A stretch of 64,000 nucleotides of DNA, taken from contig NC_014962.1 of NCBI RefSeq assembly GCF_000186345.1, positions 124,001 to 188,000 on the forward strand, read 5' to 3'. The stretch's first letter is position 1. Every line of letters starts with the position of its first letter. A program made the position numbers and the translations under genes. This DNA comes from Isosphaera pallida ATCC 43644 (GTDB lineage: Bacteria > Planctomycetota > Planctomycetia > Isosphaerales > Isosphaeraceae). The notes below the pieces were generated by a model that was given only the letters and a program-made list of their open reading frames with translations, had not been told where the DNA came from and did no database searches. Shown here one piece after another: positions 55,373 through 64,000 of the stretch.

Positions 55373-58300
55373 TTACGAACCCACGCCCAGCGGTGTGGGA
55401 GACAGGTTCGAGTTGGGCTTCGACGCGGTTTCGAGTTGGGCCGGGTCGGTTTCGTGGTCGGCGGCCTCGACCTCGGGGGCGAAGCCGCGTCTCAGGGTGT
55501 TCTCGGTGATCGACTTGGCCAGAGTGAATTCGAGCAGGTAATCGGGCCCGCCGGCCTTGGTGCCGATCCCCGAGAGCTTGGCTCCGCCGAACGGCTGACG
55601 ATCAACTAGCGCTCCGGTGATCGGGCGGTTGATGTAGAGGTTGCCGACCAGAAACTCGCGGCGGACTCGTTCGATGTGCGCTGGACTGCGGGAATATAGC
55701 CCGCCGGTCAAGGCGTACTCGACCCCGTTGGCAATCGCCAGGGCGTCATCGAGGTCACGGGCTTTGATGACCGCCAGCACCGGCCCGAAAATCTCCTCCT
55801 GGGCGATGGGGGCTTGAGGATCGACGTCGGCGACGATCAACGGACCCACATAGTGTCCTTTGTTGCGAAGTGTTTCGGGGACGGGCACGTGGGCGACGAT
55901 GCGTCCTTGGGAAGCGGCGCGGGCTTGGTAGCCGGTTACGCGGTCGAATGCTTTGCGGTCGATCAGGGGGTTGACCACGCAATCGGGGTCAGTGGCGGGA
56001 GCGATTGGCAGCGAGCCGACCGCGTCGGCCAAACGCTTCACGAAGGTGTCGTACACGTCGGCCAACACGATCACCCGCGAGCAGGCCGAACATTTCTGGC
56101 CCGCGAAGCCAAAAGCCGAATGCAACACCCCGAGGGTCGCCTCGTCGAGATCGGCGTCGTCGTCCACGATGATCGCGTTCTTGCCGCCCATCTCGGCGAT
56201 GACCCGCTTGACGTGATGTTGACCGGCCGGCGTCCGCGCGGCGGTCTCGTTGATCGACAGACCCACCGCCTTTGATCCCGTGAAGGCGATCAACGCCACC
56301 CGGGGGTCGGCCACCAGCGCTGCGCCAACCTCGCCGAAGCCAGGAACGAGATTGAGGACGCCTTCGGGCAGTCCCGCCTCGCGGAAAACGCGGCAAAGAT
56401 GCCAGGCCATCGCCGGGGCGTTTTCCGAGGGTTTGAGGACCACAGGATCGCCTGCCACCAGCGCCGCGGCGGTCATGCCGACCGGGATCGCCAGCGGGAA
56501 GTTCCAGGGGGGGATGACCACCGCGACCCCGCGGGCCATCCGCACCAACTCGTTCTCCTCGCCCGGCACGTCACGGCGCCGGGGATGAGCTAGCCGGACC
56601 ATTTCGCGGGCGTAGAACTCGCAGAAGTCGATCGCCTCGGCCACGTCGGCGTCGGCCTCCTTCCAGGGTTTGGCCGACTCGTAGATGATCCACGCGGTCA
56701 GTTCGGCGCGGTCCCGACGCATAAGCGCTGCGGCGCGACGCAGGATTGTGGCGCGCTCGGCGACCGGCGTGGCCGCCCAAGCACCGAAGGCGGCGTGAGC
56801 CGCAGCCACTGCCTCGGACGCCTCTGCCACCGTGCCTTTGCGGACGCGGGCCACCACCCGACTGAGATCGCCGGGGTCGAGCGAATCGAACCAGTCGCCC
56901 TCGGTTCGGGACTGACCGCCGATCCAGACCGGCACCTCGACGCCGAGCTTGGCTTCGACCCGCTCCAGCGCCTGTTTGAGATGCTCCCGAGCCTCGACGC
57001 GGGTGAAGTCGGTCAGTGGCTCGTTAGTAAACGGCGGCCAGCTCGCGGGCGACTCGGCATTGGAAGCCGGGTTGACCACGCCGCGGCCGTTGCCGTTTGA
57101 TTGGGCCCGCTTGCGGTTCCAGAACATGGCACCAACCTCCTCGGGATCGCGGAGCAATTCGCGCTGATCGGCGTGATCGACGAAACTGGCTTTCAAGAAC
57201 GACTCATTGGACGTGTTTTCCAGCAAACGACGCACGAGGTAGGCCATGCCCGGCAGCATCGCCCCGTAAGGCGTGTACATCCGAACGCGCCGACCCATTG
57301 CCACCAAGGCGCGGGCGATCGGTTCGCCCATGCCGTGCAACACCTGAGTCTCGACGGCTCGGGGGTCTAGACCGCGGAGTTCGGCGTAGGCCAGGCCGTG
57401 GGCCAGACTGCGGAGGTTGTGGCTGCCGAAGGCGGGACGCAGACGATCGTGATGATCGACGAGGTATCGCGCGCAGCGCTCGAAGCAGGCGTCAGAGCGC
57501 CATTTCTCGGTCCAAACGGGGATGGGCCAGTCCATCGCCCGAGCGTGGACGACCTCGTAATCCCAGTAGGCTCCCTTGACCAGACGGATCGTCACTGGCA
57601 CGCCGCGGTCGGCGATGAAGGTATTCAGATCGATCAGGTCGCGCTCAGCGTCCCGCAGATAGGCTTGCGAGACAATGCCGAAGTGGGGGTAGCCGCGGAA
57701 TTCTGGCTCCGAGAGCAACGTTTTGAAGATGGAGTAAGTAAGATCCTTGATGGCGTAATGTTCAACATCCAGATGGAGGAAGGCTCCCAACCGCATCGCT
57801 TGGCGGGCCAGGGGCCGCAACCGATCCATTACCCGGTTGGTGGTCGCTTCGACCGCCACTGGATCGAACCGCGAGGTTAGTCCAGTCAGCTTCACTGACA
57901 GGTTCAAACGCGGGATTGGCCCCTGGTGATCCCGGTCGATGATCGGGCGCTCCGGTTCCCGATCCAGCTGCGCGGCCATCCCGCGCAGGAGGTCAAGACA
58001 GGTGTTGAGATAAGCGTCGGCTTCTGCTTCGGTGACGACCGCCTCGCCCAGTAGGTCGGCGGTAAAGGCCAGGTTGTGACGGCGATTGCGCAGGATGGTC
58101 CGGAGCGCCTCATCGGGGGTTGAACCAGCAATGAACCGGCGGGCCATGCTGGTGGCTCCGACCCGGGCCGCCTGGGCCAGCAGGCGGTCGCCCAACACGC
58201 CGGGGGGCACCAACCCCAGTCCCAGTTTCATAAACCAGGGGACGCGATCGCCGGCTTCGGCGAGGTATTCGTAAAGGTGACGGCGGATCGACTCAGGCGA

Positions 58301-58606
58301 GCGGAGCGAGGGTAAGGCGTCGGTGAAGCGGAAAAGTTGGACCTTGACCACGGGATCGCCCAGGGTTTGATCCATGAGGACGTTATCCCAGTAGGCCCGC
58401 TCCAGAGGTCCAGGACCACGACCGATGAGCTGGAAGAGCTCCAAACCAATCTCACAGGTGCGCGCCTCGAGCCGTTCGGCGAAGGGGTCGCGGGCGCGTG
58501 GTTGAGCGACAGCTGAAGCTTCTTCTTTGGGTTCGGGGGCGGCATGAGCAATATGCCCATTAGCCGACGTGGGCGGATCGGTCGTGCTGGTGGTCGGAGT
58601 AGTCAT
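55373..58606 (-). CDS. putA: Bifunctional proline dehydrogenase/L-glutamate gamma-semialdehyde dehydrogenase (PutA)
   Basis: 1077 residues. Oxidises proline to glutamate in two steps with FAD and NAD. The proline dehydrogenase barrel spans about 80-500 with LNLSVKLTGL, RLVKGAYWDYE and the FAD-site RRLLENTSNESFL. The aldehyde dehydrogenase half (about 560-1060) has VIPPWNFPLAIPVG, EMGGKNAIIVDDDAD with the catalytic Glu, and GQKCSACS with catalytic Cys839. No N-terminal ribbon-helix-helix DNA-binding domain is present, so it is not the E. coli type autorepressor. The ATG at 58606 is preceded by GGGGAA. Confidence 0.95.
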   Translation of the reverse strand: MTTPTTSTTDPPTSANGHIAHAAPEPKEEASAVAQPRARDPFAERLEARTCEIGLELFQLIGRGPGPLERAYWDNVLMDQTLGDPVVKVQLFRFTDALPSLRSPESIRRHLYEYLAEAGDRVPWFMKLGLGLVPPGVLGDRLLAQAARVGATSMARRFIAGSTPDEALRTILRNRRHNLAFTADLLGEAVVTEAEADAYLNTCLDLLRGMAAQLDREPERPIIDRDHQGPIPRLNLSVKLTGLTSRFDPVAVEATTNRVMDRLRPLARQAMRLGAFLHLDVEHYAIKDLTYSIFKTLLSEPEFRGYPHFGIVSQAYLRDAERDLIDLNTFIADRGVPVTIRLVKGAYWDYEVVHARAMDWPIPVWTEKWRSDACFERCARYLVDHHDRLRPAFGSHNLRSLAHGLAYAELRGLDPRAVETQVLHGMGEPIARALVAMGRRVRMYTPYGAMLPGMAYLVRRLLENTSNESFLKASFVDHADQRELLRDPEEVGAMFWNRKRAQSNGNGRGVVNPASNAESPASWPPFTNEPLTDFTRVEAREHLKQALERVEAKLGVEVPVWIGGQSRTEGDWFDSLDPGDLSRVVARVRKGTVAEASEAVAAAHAAFGAWAATPVAERATILRRAAALMRRDRAELTAWIIYESAKPWKEADADVAEAIDFCEFYAREMVRLAHPRRRDVPGEENELVRMARGVAVVIPPWNFPLAIPVGMTAAALVAGDPVVLKPSENAPAMAWHLCRVFREAGLPEGVLNLVPGFGEVGAALVADPRVALIAFTGSKAVGLSINETAARTPAGQHHVKRVIAEMGGKNAIIVDDDADLDEATLGVLHSAFGFAGQKCSACSRVIVLADVYDTFVKRLADAVGSLPIAPATDPDCVVNPLIDRKAFDRVTGYQARAASQGRIVAHVPVPETLRNKGHYVGPLIVADVDPQAPIAQEEIFGPVLAVIKARDLDDALAIANGVEYALTGGLYSRSPAHIERVRREFLVGNLYINRPITGALVDRQPFGGAKLSGIGTKAGGPDYLLEFTLAKSITENTLRRGFAPEVEAADHETDPAQLETASKPNSNLSPTPLGVGS

Positions 58607-58909
58607 CGCGTCACGTTCCCCAAGAGTTGGGCTCGATCGTCACATCCTCCGATTGTCGCCCAGTGGTTCCGCCGACGCGCAGTCCTTCGCTCGTTGGGTG
58701 GTCGAATCCGTTGGCCGCCACGAATCCAAAGGATTGTATCGCCTTCAGCAACCCGCCGTCACCAAGTGGTCTTGGGAATAATGAGCGTCGGCTGCTCCCG
58801 GATCCAATCCACCCGTCTCGAAACAGGTGGAGAGGCATCCGGTGAGATGAGCCGACGACCTGCAATGCGGGACCGATCAACAACGAAGAGGGACCCCTTG
58901 CTACGGCGG
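58607..58909 (-). other. 303-bp gap between the RTX gene and putA
   Basis: No coding region, RNA gene or strong inverted repeat was seen. It should contain the end of the RTX transcript and the putA promoter; no clear box pair was found. Confidence 0.4.
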
Positions 58910-61900
58910 TCATAGGACTTGGCCCGCCCCTTTGACGCTCAGAGTCGGCCTCTCGGACGATTCACCAGCCGAGGCGAGGCGTGGTCGTTTGGGATCCCGC
59001 CAAAGGACGAACCGCGCGATCGGGCCGTCCGGGCGAGCGGCGGGGGCAATCCCGCGCCGCCGGAGGAACCGGCCCAGTTGAAGACGCTGCGCCCGGTCGT
59101 CGATGAACGGCGGGGCGATCCCCGGCTCGGCCGCTGGTTCCACCGGCTCGACAATCTCGAAAAGCTGGCGGTTGTGGGCAATCCGCGATCCCCGACCCCG
59201 GTTAGGCAGCGTCGCCGCGTCATCCACCCGGAAGTTCCGAGTCCCCGGCCGGAGGAAGCGATTGAAAATCACATGGCGACCTTGAGACGCGAACATCCGT
59301 TCTCGGAAGGAGTCCAAACCGGCGTCCATGATGTTGTCGCCGGTGCCGCCGTGGAGGGTGTCCCGCCCGTCGCCGCCGGCCAGCACGTCGTTGCCGTCGC
59401 TGGGCTGACCGGGAGCAACCCGCGCTCCTACAGGACGAATTGCCTCGCCGCCCACCAGCAGGTCGTCGCCCGCGCCGCCTTGCAGGGTGTCGTCGCCCGC
59501 GCCGCCAAAGAGGGTGTCGTTGCCCTCGTTGCCGAAGAGCAGGTCGTTGCCCGCGCCGCCCCTCAGCAGGTCGTTGCCCGCGCCGCCAGAGAGGGTGTCG
59601 TTGCCGGCGCCGCCGAAGAGGGTGTCATTGCCGTTGCCGCCGAAGAGGAGATCATCACCAGTGCCGCCGTCGAGCAGATCGTCACCGTCGCGTCCGAACA
59701 GGAGATCGTTACCGCTGCCGCCGCGGATCGTGTCGTTGCCCGCGCCACCAGAGAGGGTATCGTTGCCGTCGCCGCCGTCGAGCAGGTCGTCGCCCGCGCC
59801 GCCGTCGAGGAAGTCGTCGCCGCCGCCGCCGTTGAGGGTGTCATCGCCAGGACCGCCGCGGATCGTGTCGTTGCCGTCGCCGCCGTCGAGCAAGTCGCGT
59901 CCCGGCTCGTCGAAGACGGCACCTCCCAACGACGCCGGCAGCGTCACGACTCCCAGCAGGTCGTTGCCGCCGCCGCCGAAGAGGGTGTCGTTGCCGCCGC
60001 CGCCGTTGAGGGTGTCGTTGCCGTCGCCGCCGTCGAGGAAGTCAGCTCCGCCTGCCTCCAACGTGAAGAGGCGTCCGGTGGCGAGATTGATGTCAGCGTC
60101 GCCCAAGATGAGATCGTTGCCGTCGCCGCCCTCAATGGTATCGGAGCCCACGCCACCCAGGAGGGTGTCATTGCCGTCGCCGCCGAGGAGGGTGTTGCGA
60201 CCGGCCACGCCCCGGATCAGATCGTCGCCAGGTCCGCCGTCGAGCAGATTGTCGCCGCGGGTGCCGTGAAGTTGATCGTTGCCCGCGCCGCCACGCAACG
60301 TGTCGTTGGTCAAGTCGCTGGTCTCGCCGACAAGCCCCCCCCAAAGCGTGTCGTTGCCGTCGCCGCCCAGCAATGAGTCGTCGCCCGCGCCGCCTTGCAG
60401 CAGATCGTTGCCGTCGCCGCCCAGCAGGGTGTCGTTGCCGTCGCCGCCCAGCAATGAGTCGTCGCCCGCGCCGCCTTGCAGCAGATCGTTGCCGTCGCCG
60501 CCCAGCAGCGAGACGCCGCCGGCGGGACCGGGGGGAACTGGATCGGCGAAGCCCAGGGTGTCGTTGCCGTCGCCGCCGTCGAAGATCAGCCGTAGCGCCA
60601 GCGAGGCGGGCGAGTCGGTGAGGATCAGGTCATTGCCAACCAGACCCTCAACACGCAGGGTTTCGGTGAACCCCGCCGGGTCGATGACCCGCGCCAACGC
60701 GGCGAGGCCGGCGACCTCGACCGGCCCGCCCACACTGGGACGACTCACCAGAATCGCGTCGTCGCCGTTAGTGCCCTGAATGGTGAAGGCGTCGTTGCCC
60801 GCGCCGCCCTCCAGATCGACCCGTTGAAGGCCGGTGGCGGCGAGGTCGGCGACCACGAACCGATCGTCGCCCACACCGCCGTTGAGCGCGACGACCTCGA
60901 CCGTCCCGCCTTCGAGCCGATCCGCGCCGTTGGCGGCCACGCTGAAGCGTCCCGGCTGATTGGTCAGGGGCGCGAGTTGGAACGAGTCGCCACCGGCGGT
61001 GCCGAGGACCGACACGGTGTCGTTGCCCGGTCCCCCGGTCATCAGGTCGAATCCGTTGGCGTCGAGCCGATGAACGAGGAGATCGTCCCCCGCGCCGCCG
61101 TCGAGCAGGTTGCGGCCCGAGCCGCCCTCCAGCGTGTCGTCGCCGTCGCCGCCCTCCAGCGTGTCGTCGCCGGAATCACCCAACAGCGAGTCATTGCCGA
61201 TTCCGCCGTGGAGGAGATCGTCCCCCGCCCCGCCGTCGAGGGTGTCGTTACCATCGCCGCCGTCGAGGGTGTCGTTGCCCGCCAGGCCGAACACGAGATC
61301 GTCCCCCGCGTCACCGTTGATGCGATCGGCGAAGTTCGTTCCTCTGAGCGTGTCGCTGCCGTCGCCGCCGTTGAGGGTGACGCCTTGGATGGCGAAAGCC
61401 GAGAGGTCGGCCTGGTCGTTGCCGCCCAACAGGTTGATTTCAATCGACTCGACCGGATTGACGAACGAGACGGTCTGGCCGGCCACCGTGATCGAGTTGG
61501 CGGTGGCGGTCGCGGTGTCGTCTCCTTCGGTCCCCTCCAGAACAACGCGGTCCGCGCCGCCGCCGGAGGTGAAATCCAGACGCTCGAAGTTGACCGCGAC
61601 CACGGCTAGGCCGCCGAGTTGAGCGTCGATGATCGGTTGGCCGGTGATCGGGTCGGGACGGGTGGTCACGGTGTTGTCGCCGCCGAACCCGGCCAACCCC
61701 AGACGATCCAAACCGTCCAGACCATCCAAGTCGATCCGTCCAACATCGCGCAGATCGACCGTCGCGCCCGAGGCGACTGTCACCACGGCCGCGGAAGGCG
61801 AGCCAGCGGTTAGGTTGAATAGATCGTCGGTCGGTTGTCCGAGGAGTTCGGCCCGATCCTCGCCGGGGGCGTCGAGGGGATCGTCGGGGTTGACCCGGAT

Positions 61901-64000
61901 CACTGACACGCCGGGGAACGACCCGGGCTCGACGACGTAACGATCGACCCCCGCAAACCCGTTCAGGTTGAGCGATCCGCCGCCAAAGTCGAGCGGTCGG
62001 GCCCGAGGACCGCCGTTGAGCCGAACGCCGCCGCCGACCGCTTCGAACAGGTCGGCGTTGATGGTTCCTTCCAAGGTCAGGCGGTCGCCTCCGCCGTCGC
62101 CCAGGAAGTCGAGCGTGGCGACATCCTCGAATCGGAACACTCCCTCATCGTTGCCGGCGATTGTCACGCGGCCGGAACGCGTGTCGAAGCCGGGGGCCAG
62201 GGTGAAGTCGTCGAATCCGGCGTTGCCAACCACCTCGATGCGATTCTCGCCCGCGCCGCCCAGGATCGCTACCTCTACGCTGGCGGGGATGGGACCGGTC
62301 AGGTTGACGCGCGCTAGGTCGTTGCCTGCGCTCAGGTCGAGCGCGACCAGACCGAAGCCGTTGAGAATTGGCGCGTCGGCGGGGGAACCGTCGGGGTTGG
62401 CGATCCCGCGTCCCTGGTCGAGCACTACGTCGAACCGTCCCACCAAACGAAGGTCGGCGAACTCGGGGCCGGTGTCCGAAGGCGCGCCGCCGAAGCCGTT
62501 GGGGCCGCTCGCGTTGACCGACGATCCCCCCACGCGTTGCGGCGAGAATTGGAGGAGGGCCTCGTCGTCGCCCGCGGTGGCTCGGAGGGTCAGGGTGTCG
62601 CCCTCGTTAGGATTGGCGTTGAGGTTGAGCGCTTGGACCGAGGCGAACACCAAGGCCGGTCCCGTCTGGGCGGTCGAAAGGATCGAACCGGCCGCCGCAG
62701 CGTCGGGGGCGGCCTCGACCAGGATCGACTCAGCGACCCCGACGACGCCGTTGAAGGCCAACCGATTGAAGCCGTCTCCGCCGTCGGTCTGAACGGCCAC
62801 CTCCCAGCCGAGGAACGGCGTGACGCTGACGCGGTCGTCGCCGCGGCCTCCTTCCAGGCTCAACTGGCGGGTGGCCGAGGGACTGTTGCCCAAGAAGTTC
62901 AAGTCGAACGAGAGCGGCGCGGTGGTCCCGCCCAGGTCATTGATCCGCAGATCGAAGCGGCGGGGGCCGGTGCCTTCGACCACGAAGGTGTCGAACTCGG
63001 TGATGCCGCTCGCCGCGCCCCGGTCGCCCAGGACGCGAACTGCGTCGGTTTGGACCTGGACCGCCTCCATGTTGAGCACGGTCACCCGACCGCTCGGCGC
63101 GCCGGGACCGCTCGCCCGAAGCGCCACGGCGGGACGGCCCAGGACCGGATCGGTGAAGACCTCGAAGGCAGGGCCGCTGAGCTCGACCCGATCCCCTGGC
63201 ACGGTCCCCAGCGCCGGGGCACCGCCGTCAAGCAGGATCGGCACGCCGTTGAGCGAGAAGGCCGGGGCCACAAAGAGGTCGCCGGTGGCGTTGGACTCGT
63301 CGCCGCCGCGGACGACCAAGGCGGCCAGGCGGGTCGGGTCGAGGTTGACCCGCAACAATGCGCCGACCGTGGCGTTGTCGATGGCGACCTGGTGATCGCT
63401 CACGCGAATTTCGTCGGAGCCGAAGTTGGTCTCGAAGAATCGATCGCTGCCCAGACCAAACTCGGCCAGGCCGTGAACCACCACCACGTCGGCCGCGCCG
63501 CCGGAGGCGGCGGCGTTGGTGAGGATCGTTAAACCGGTTTCGGTGTCGAAGCCGGAGAGTTCCAGGGCCGCGCCGTAGCGTCCGTTACCGCGGTCAACCA
63601 CGATCCGGGCGGCGTTGGCGTTGGGCCGCAGCGCGGCCACGATGCCGCGATCGGGATCGAGCAGCGTACCGGCCACCGCCGAGGCAGGCCGATCGTCCTC
63701 GAGTCGGAACCGATTAAGGCCCGGTCCGCCCTCGAACGTGACGACGGTGGCGGCGGGGAAGAAGGGGCCAAGGTTGTTGACAATCATCACGTCGTCGCCC
63801 GCGCCGGCGTTGATGGCGAGGGACAGGTCCGGGGCGCGGAACTCGACCGGCAGGGCGGTGGGGGCTTCGATCACGACTACGCCGGGGTTGGGGCCAGCTC
63901 CCAGGCGGATTTGGTCGTCGGCAGCCTCGAATTGATAGAGGCGGTCGTTGGCGGTCGAGTTGTCGCGGACTCCAGCCACGTTCAGGTGGGCGATCCGTTG
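58910..64000 (-). CDS. RTX-type calcium-binding repeat protein, 5' partial
   Basis: At least 1696 residues; the frame is still open at the window edge, so the N-terminus and any signal are missing (the GTG at 63979 is not a needed start). The visible N-terminal 950 residues are beta-rich with sparse GGxGxNxx motifs and no known enzyme domain. The C-terminal 700 contain about forty nonapeptide RTX repeats ([16 protein letters not shown]) in two blocks, which fold into calcium-binding parallel beta-rolls. The last 130 residues are basic ([10 protein letters not shown]) and unlike the usual acidic type I secretion tail. A secreted or surface structural protein is likely. Confidence 0.88.
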   Translation of the reverse strand, partial: QRIAHLNVAGVRDNSTANDRLYQFEAADDQIRLGAGPNPGVVVIEAPTALPVEFRAPDLSLAINAGAGDDVMIVNNLGPFFPAATVVTFEGGPGLNRFRLEDDRPASAVAGTLLDPDRGIVAALRPNANAARIVVDRGNGRYGAALELSGFDTETGLTILTNAAASGGAADVVVVHGLAEFGLGSDRFFETNFGSDEIRVSDHQVAIDNATVGALLRVNLDPTRLAALVVRGGDESNATGDLFVAPAFSLNGVPILLDGGAPALGTVPGDRVELSGPAFEVFTDPVLGRPAVALRASGPGAPSGRVTVLNMEAVQVQTDAVRVLGDRGAASGITEFDTFVVEGTGPRRFDLRINDLGGTTAPLSFDLNFLGNSPSATRQLSLEGGRGDDRVSVTPFLGWEVAVQTDGGDGFNRLAFNGVVGVAESILVEAAPDAAAAGSILSTAQTGPALVFASVQALNLNANPNEGDTLTLRATAGDDEALLQFSPQRVGGSSVNASGPNGFGGAPSDTGPEFADLRLVGRFDVVLDQGRGIANPDGSPADAPILNGFGLVALDLSAGNDLARVNLTGPIPASVEVAILGGAGENRIEVVGNAGFDDFTLAPGFDTRSGRVTIAGNDEGVFRFEDVATLDFLGDGGGDRLTLEGTINADLFEAVGGGVRLNGGPRARPLDFGGGSLNLNGFAGVDRYVVEPGSFPGVSVIRVNPDDPLDAPGEDRAELLGQPTDDLFNLTAGSPSAAVVTVASGATVDLRDVGRIDLDGLDGLDRLGLAGFGGDNTVTTRPDPITGQPIIDAQLGGLAVVAVNFERLDFTSGGGADRVVLEGTEGDDTATATANSITVAGQTVSFVNPVESIEINLLGGNDQADLSAFAIQGVTLNGGDGSDTLRGTNFADRINGDAGDDLVFGLAGNDTLDGGDGNDTLDGGAGDDLLHGGIGNDSLLGDSGDDTLEGGDGDDTLEGGSGRNLLDGGAGDDLLVHRLDANGFDLMTGGPGNDTVSVLGTAGGDSFQLAPLTNQPGRFSVAANGADRLEGGTVEVVALNGGVGDDRFVVADLAATGLQRVDLEGGAGNDAFTIQGTNGDDAILVSRPSVGGPVEVAGLAALARVIDPAGFTETLRVEGLVGNDLILTDSPASLALRLIFDGGDGNDTLGFADPVPPGPAGGVSLLGGDGNDLLQGGAGDDSLLGGDGNDTLLGGDGNDLLQGGAGDDSLLGGDGNDTLWGGLVGETSDLTNDTLRGGAGNDQLHGTRGDNLLDGGPGDDLIRGVAGRNTLLGGDGNDTLLGGVGSDTIEGGDGNDLILGDADINLATGRLFTLEAGGADFLDGGDGNDTLNGGGGNDTLFGGGGNDLLGVVTLPASLGGAVFDEPGRDLLDGGDGNDTIRGGPGDDTLNGGGGDDFLDGGAGDDLLDGGDGNDTLSGGAGNDTIRGGSGNDLLFGRDGDDLLDGGTGDDLLFGGNGNDTLFGGAGNDTLSGGAGNDLLRGGAGNDLLFGNEGNDTLFGGAGDDTLQGGAGDDLLVGGEAIRPVGARVAPGQPSDGNDVLAGGDGRDTLHGGTGDNIMDAGLDSFRERMFASQGRHVIFNRFLRPGTRNFRVDDAATLPNRGRGSRIAHNRQLFEIVEPVEPAAEPGIAPPFIDDRAQRLQLGRFLRRRGIAPAARPDGPIARFVLWRDPKRPRLASAGESSERPTLSVKGAGQVL
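59320..60590 (-). repeat. Main RTX nonapeptide repeat array
   Basis: 27-bp-unit imperfect tandem repeats coding GGxGxDxLx nonapeptides on the minus strand, with occasional breaks by non-repeat loops (for instance near 59900-59960 and 60040-60090). DNA identity between units is high where GGCGGCGACGGCAACGAC-type codons recur. Confidence 0.9.
60348..60508 (-). repeat. 81-bp near-perfect tandem duplication inside the RTX array
   Basis: Bases 60348-60427 and 60429-60508 are identical over 80 bp, offset by 81 bp (27 residues, three nonapeptides). The identity extends to synonymous positions, which points to a recent in-frame duplication by slippage or unequal recombination. Confidence 0.92.
61034..61400 (-). 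repeat. Second RTX nonapeptide array
   Basis: About eleven GGxGxDxLx units on the minus strand, separated from the main array by about 150 non-repeat residues. The DNA unit is again 27 bp. Confidence 0.85.

Noticed and set aside
58919-60376. 485-codon + strand frame of repeated Val/Ala-rich sequence
   Set aside because: It is the mirror of the RTX repeat array; its repetitiveness comes from the 27-bp units, and it has no start signal or family match.
59320-61400. Regular DNA repeats as a CRISPR array
   Set aside because: The units are 27 bp tandem coding repeats without unique spacers, in frame in a large gene, with no cas genes nearby.

Overview
The window is GC-rich, gene-dense bacterial chromosome that reads as a planctomycete, most likely an Isosphaera-like member of the Isosphaeraceae. 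This rests on a giant Ser/Thr kinase-WD40 protein with the N-terminal segment common in planctomycete kinases, an ECF sigma factor paired with a membrane protein, Hsp70/actin-fold and STAS proteins, an RTX-repeat giant protein, TadE/TadG-type proteins, a threonine-nucleophile sulfatase-fold membrane protein, and many long GC-driven antisense reading frames. The assignment is an inference from gene content, not a database result.

Layout. 1-8.6 kb (+): a nucleotide-sugar dehydrogenase (cut by the window edge) and a sugar epimerase, a DPP4-type peptidase, a DUF255/thioredoxin-fold protein and an FHA-GGDEF protein. 8.7-11.1 kb (-): folD overlapping a TIM-barrel sugar isomerase-like gene, then a STAS protein. 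11.4-17.7 kb (+): an ASKHA-fold ATPase, citramalate synthase and valS. 17.8-25.3 kb: a regulatory block with a Nudix hydrolase and the kinase-WD40 gene (-), divergent from an ECF sigma gene that overlaps a membrane protein (+). 25.5-30.2 kb (-): metK, a DUF4328 membrane protein and the sulfatase-fold protein.

30.5-42.3 kb (-) is the core translation/transcription cluster. In transcription order it runs promoter, tRNA-Thr(TGT), tRNA-Tyr, tRNA-Gly, tRNA-Thr(GGT), tuf, rpmG, tRNA-Trp, secE, nusG, rplK, rplA, rplJ, rplL, rpoB. It merges the E. coli thrU-tyrU-glyT-thrT-tufB order with the rpmG-secE-nusG-rplKAJL-rpoB order of other bacteria, but rpoC does not follow rpoB. Several intergenic gaps hold strong inverted repeats. 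42.5-45 kb (+): a protein with a bL12-like N-terminal domain and a Gfo/Idh/MocA oxidoreductase followed by a clear intrinsic terminator. 45.5-50.2 kb (+): two TadE-like proteins and a 980-residue TadG/vWA protein. 50.4-52.6 kb (+): an ABC exporter pair. 52.6-55.2 kb (-): an M20 amidohydrolase and a GCS2-type ligase joined by an ATGA overlap. 55.4-58.6 kb (-): PutA. 58.9-64 kb (-): an RTX-repeat protein that runs off the window.

The points most worth a second look are the sigma/pseudopilin-like membrane protein pair, the vWA domain split by about 440 residues, the separation of rpoB from rpoC, the altered EF-Tu switch I, the bL12-like domain protein, and the structured RNAs inside the ribosomal-protein cluster.
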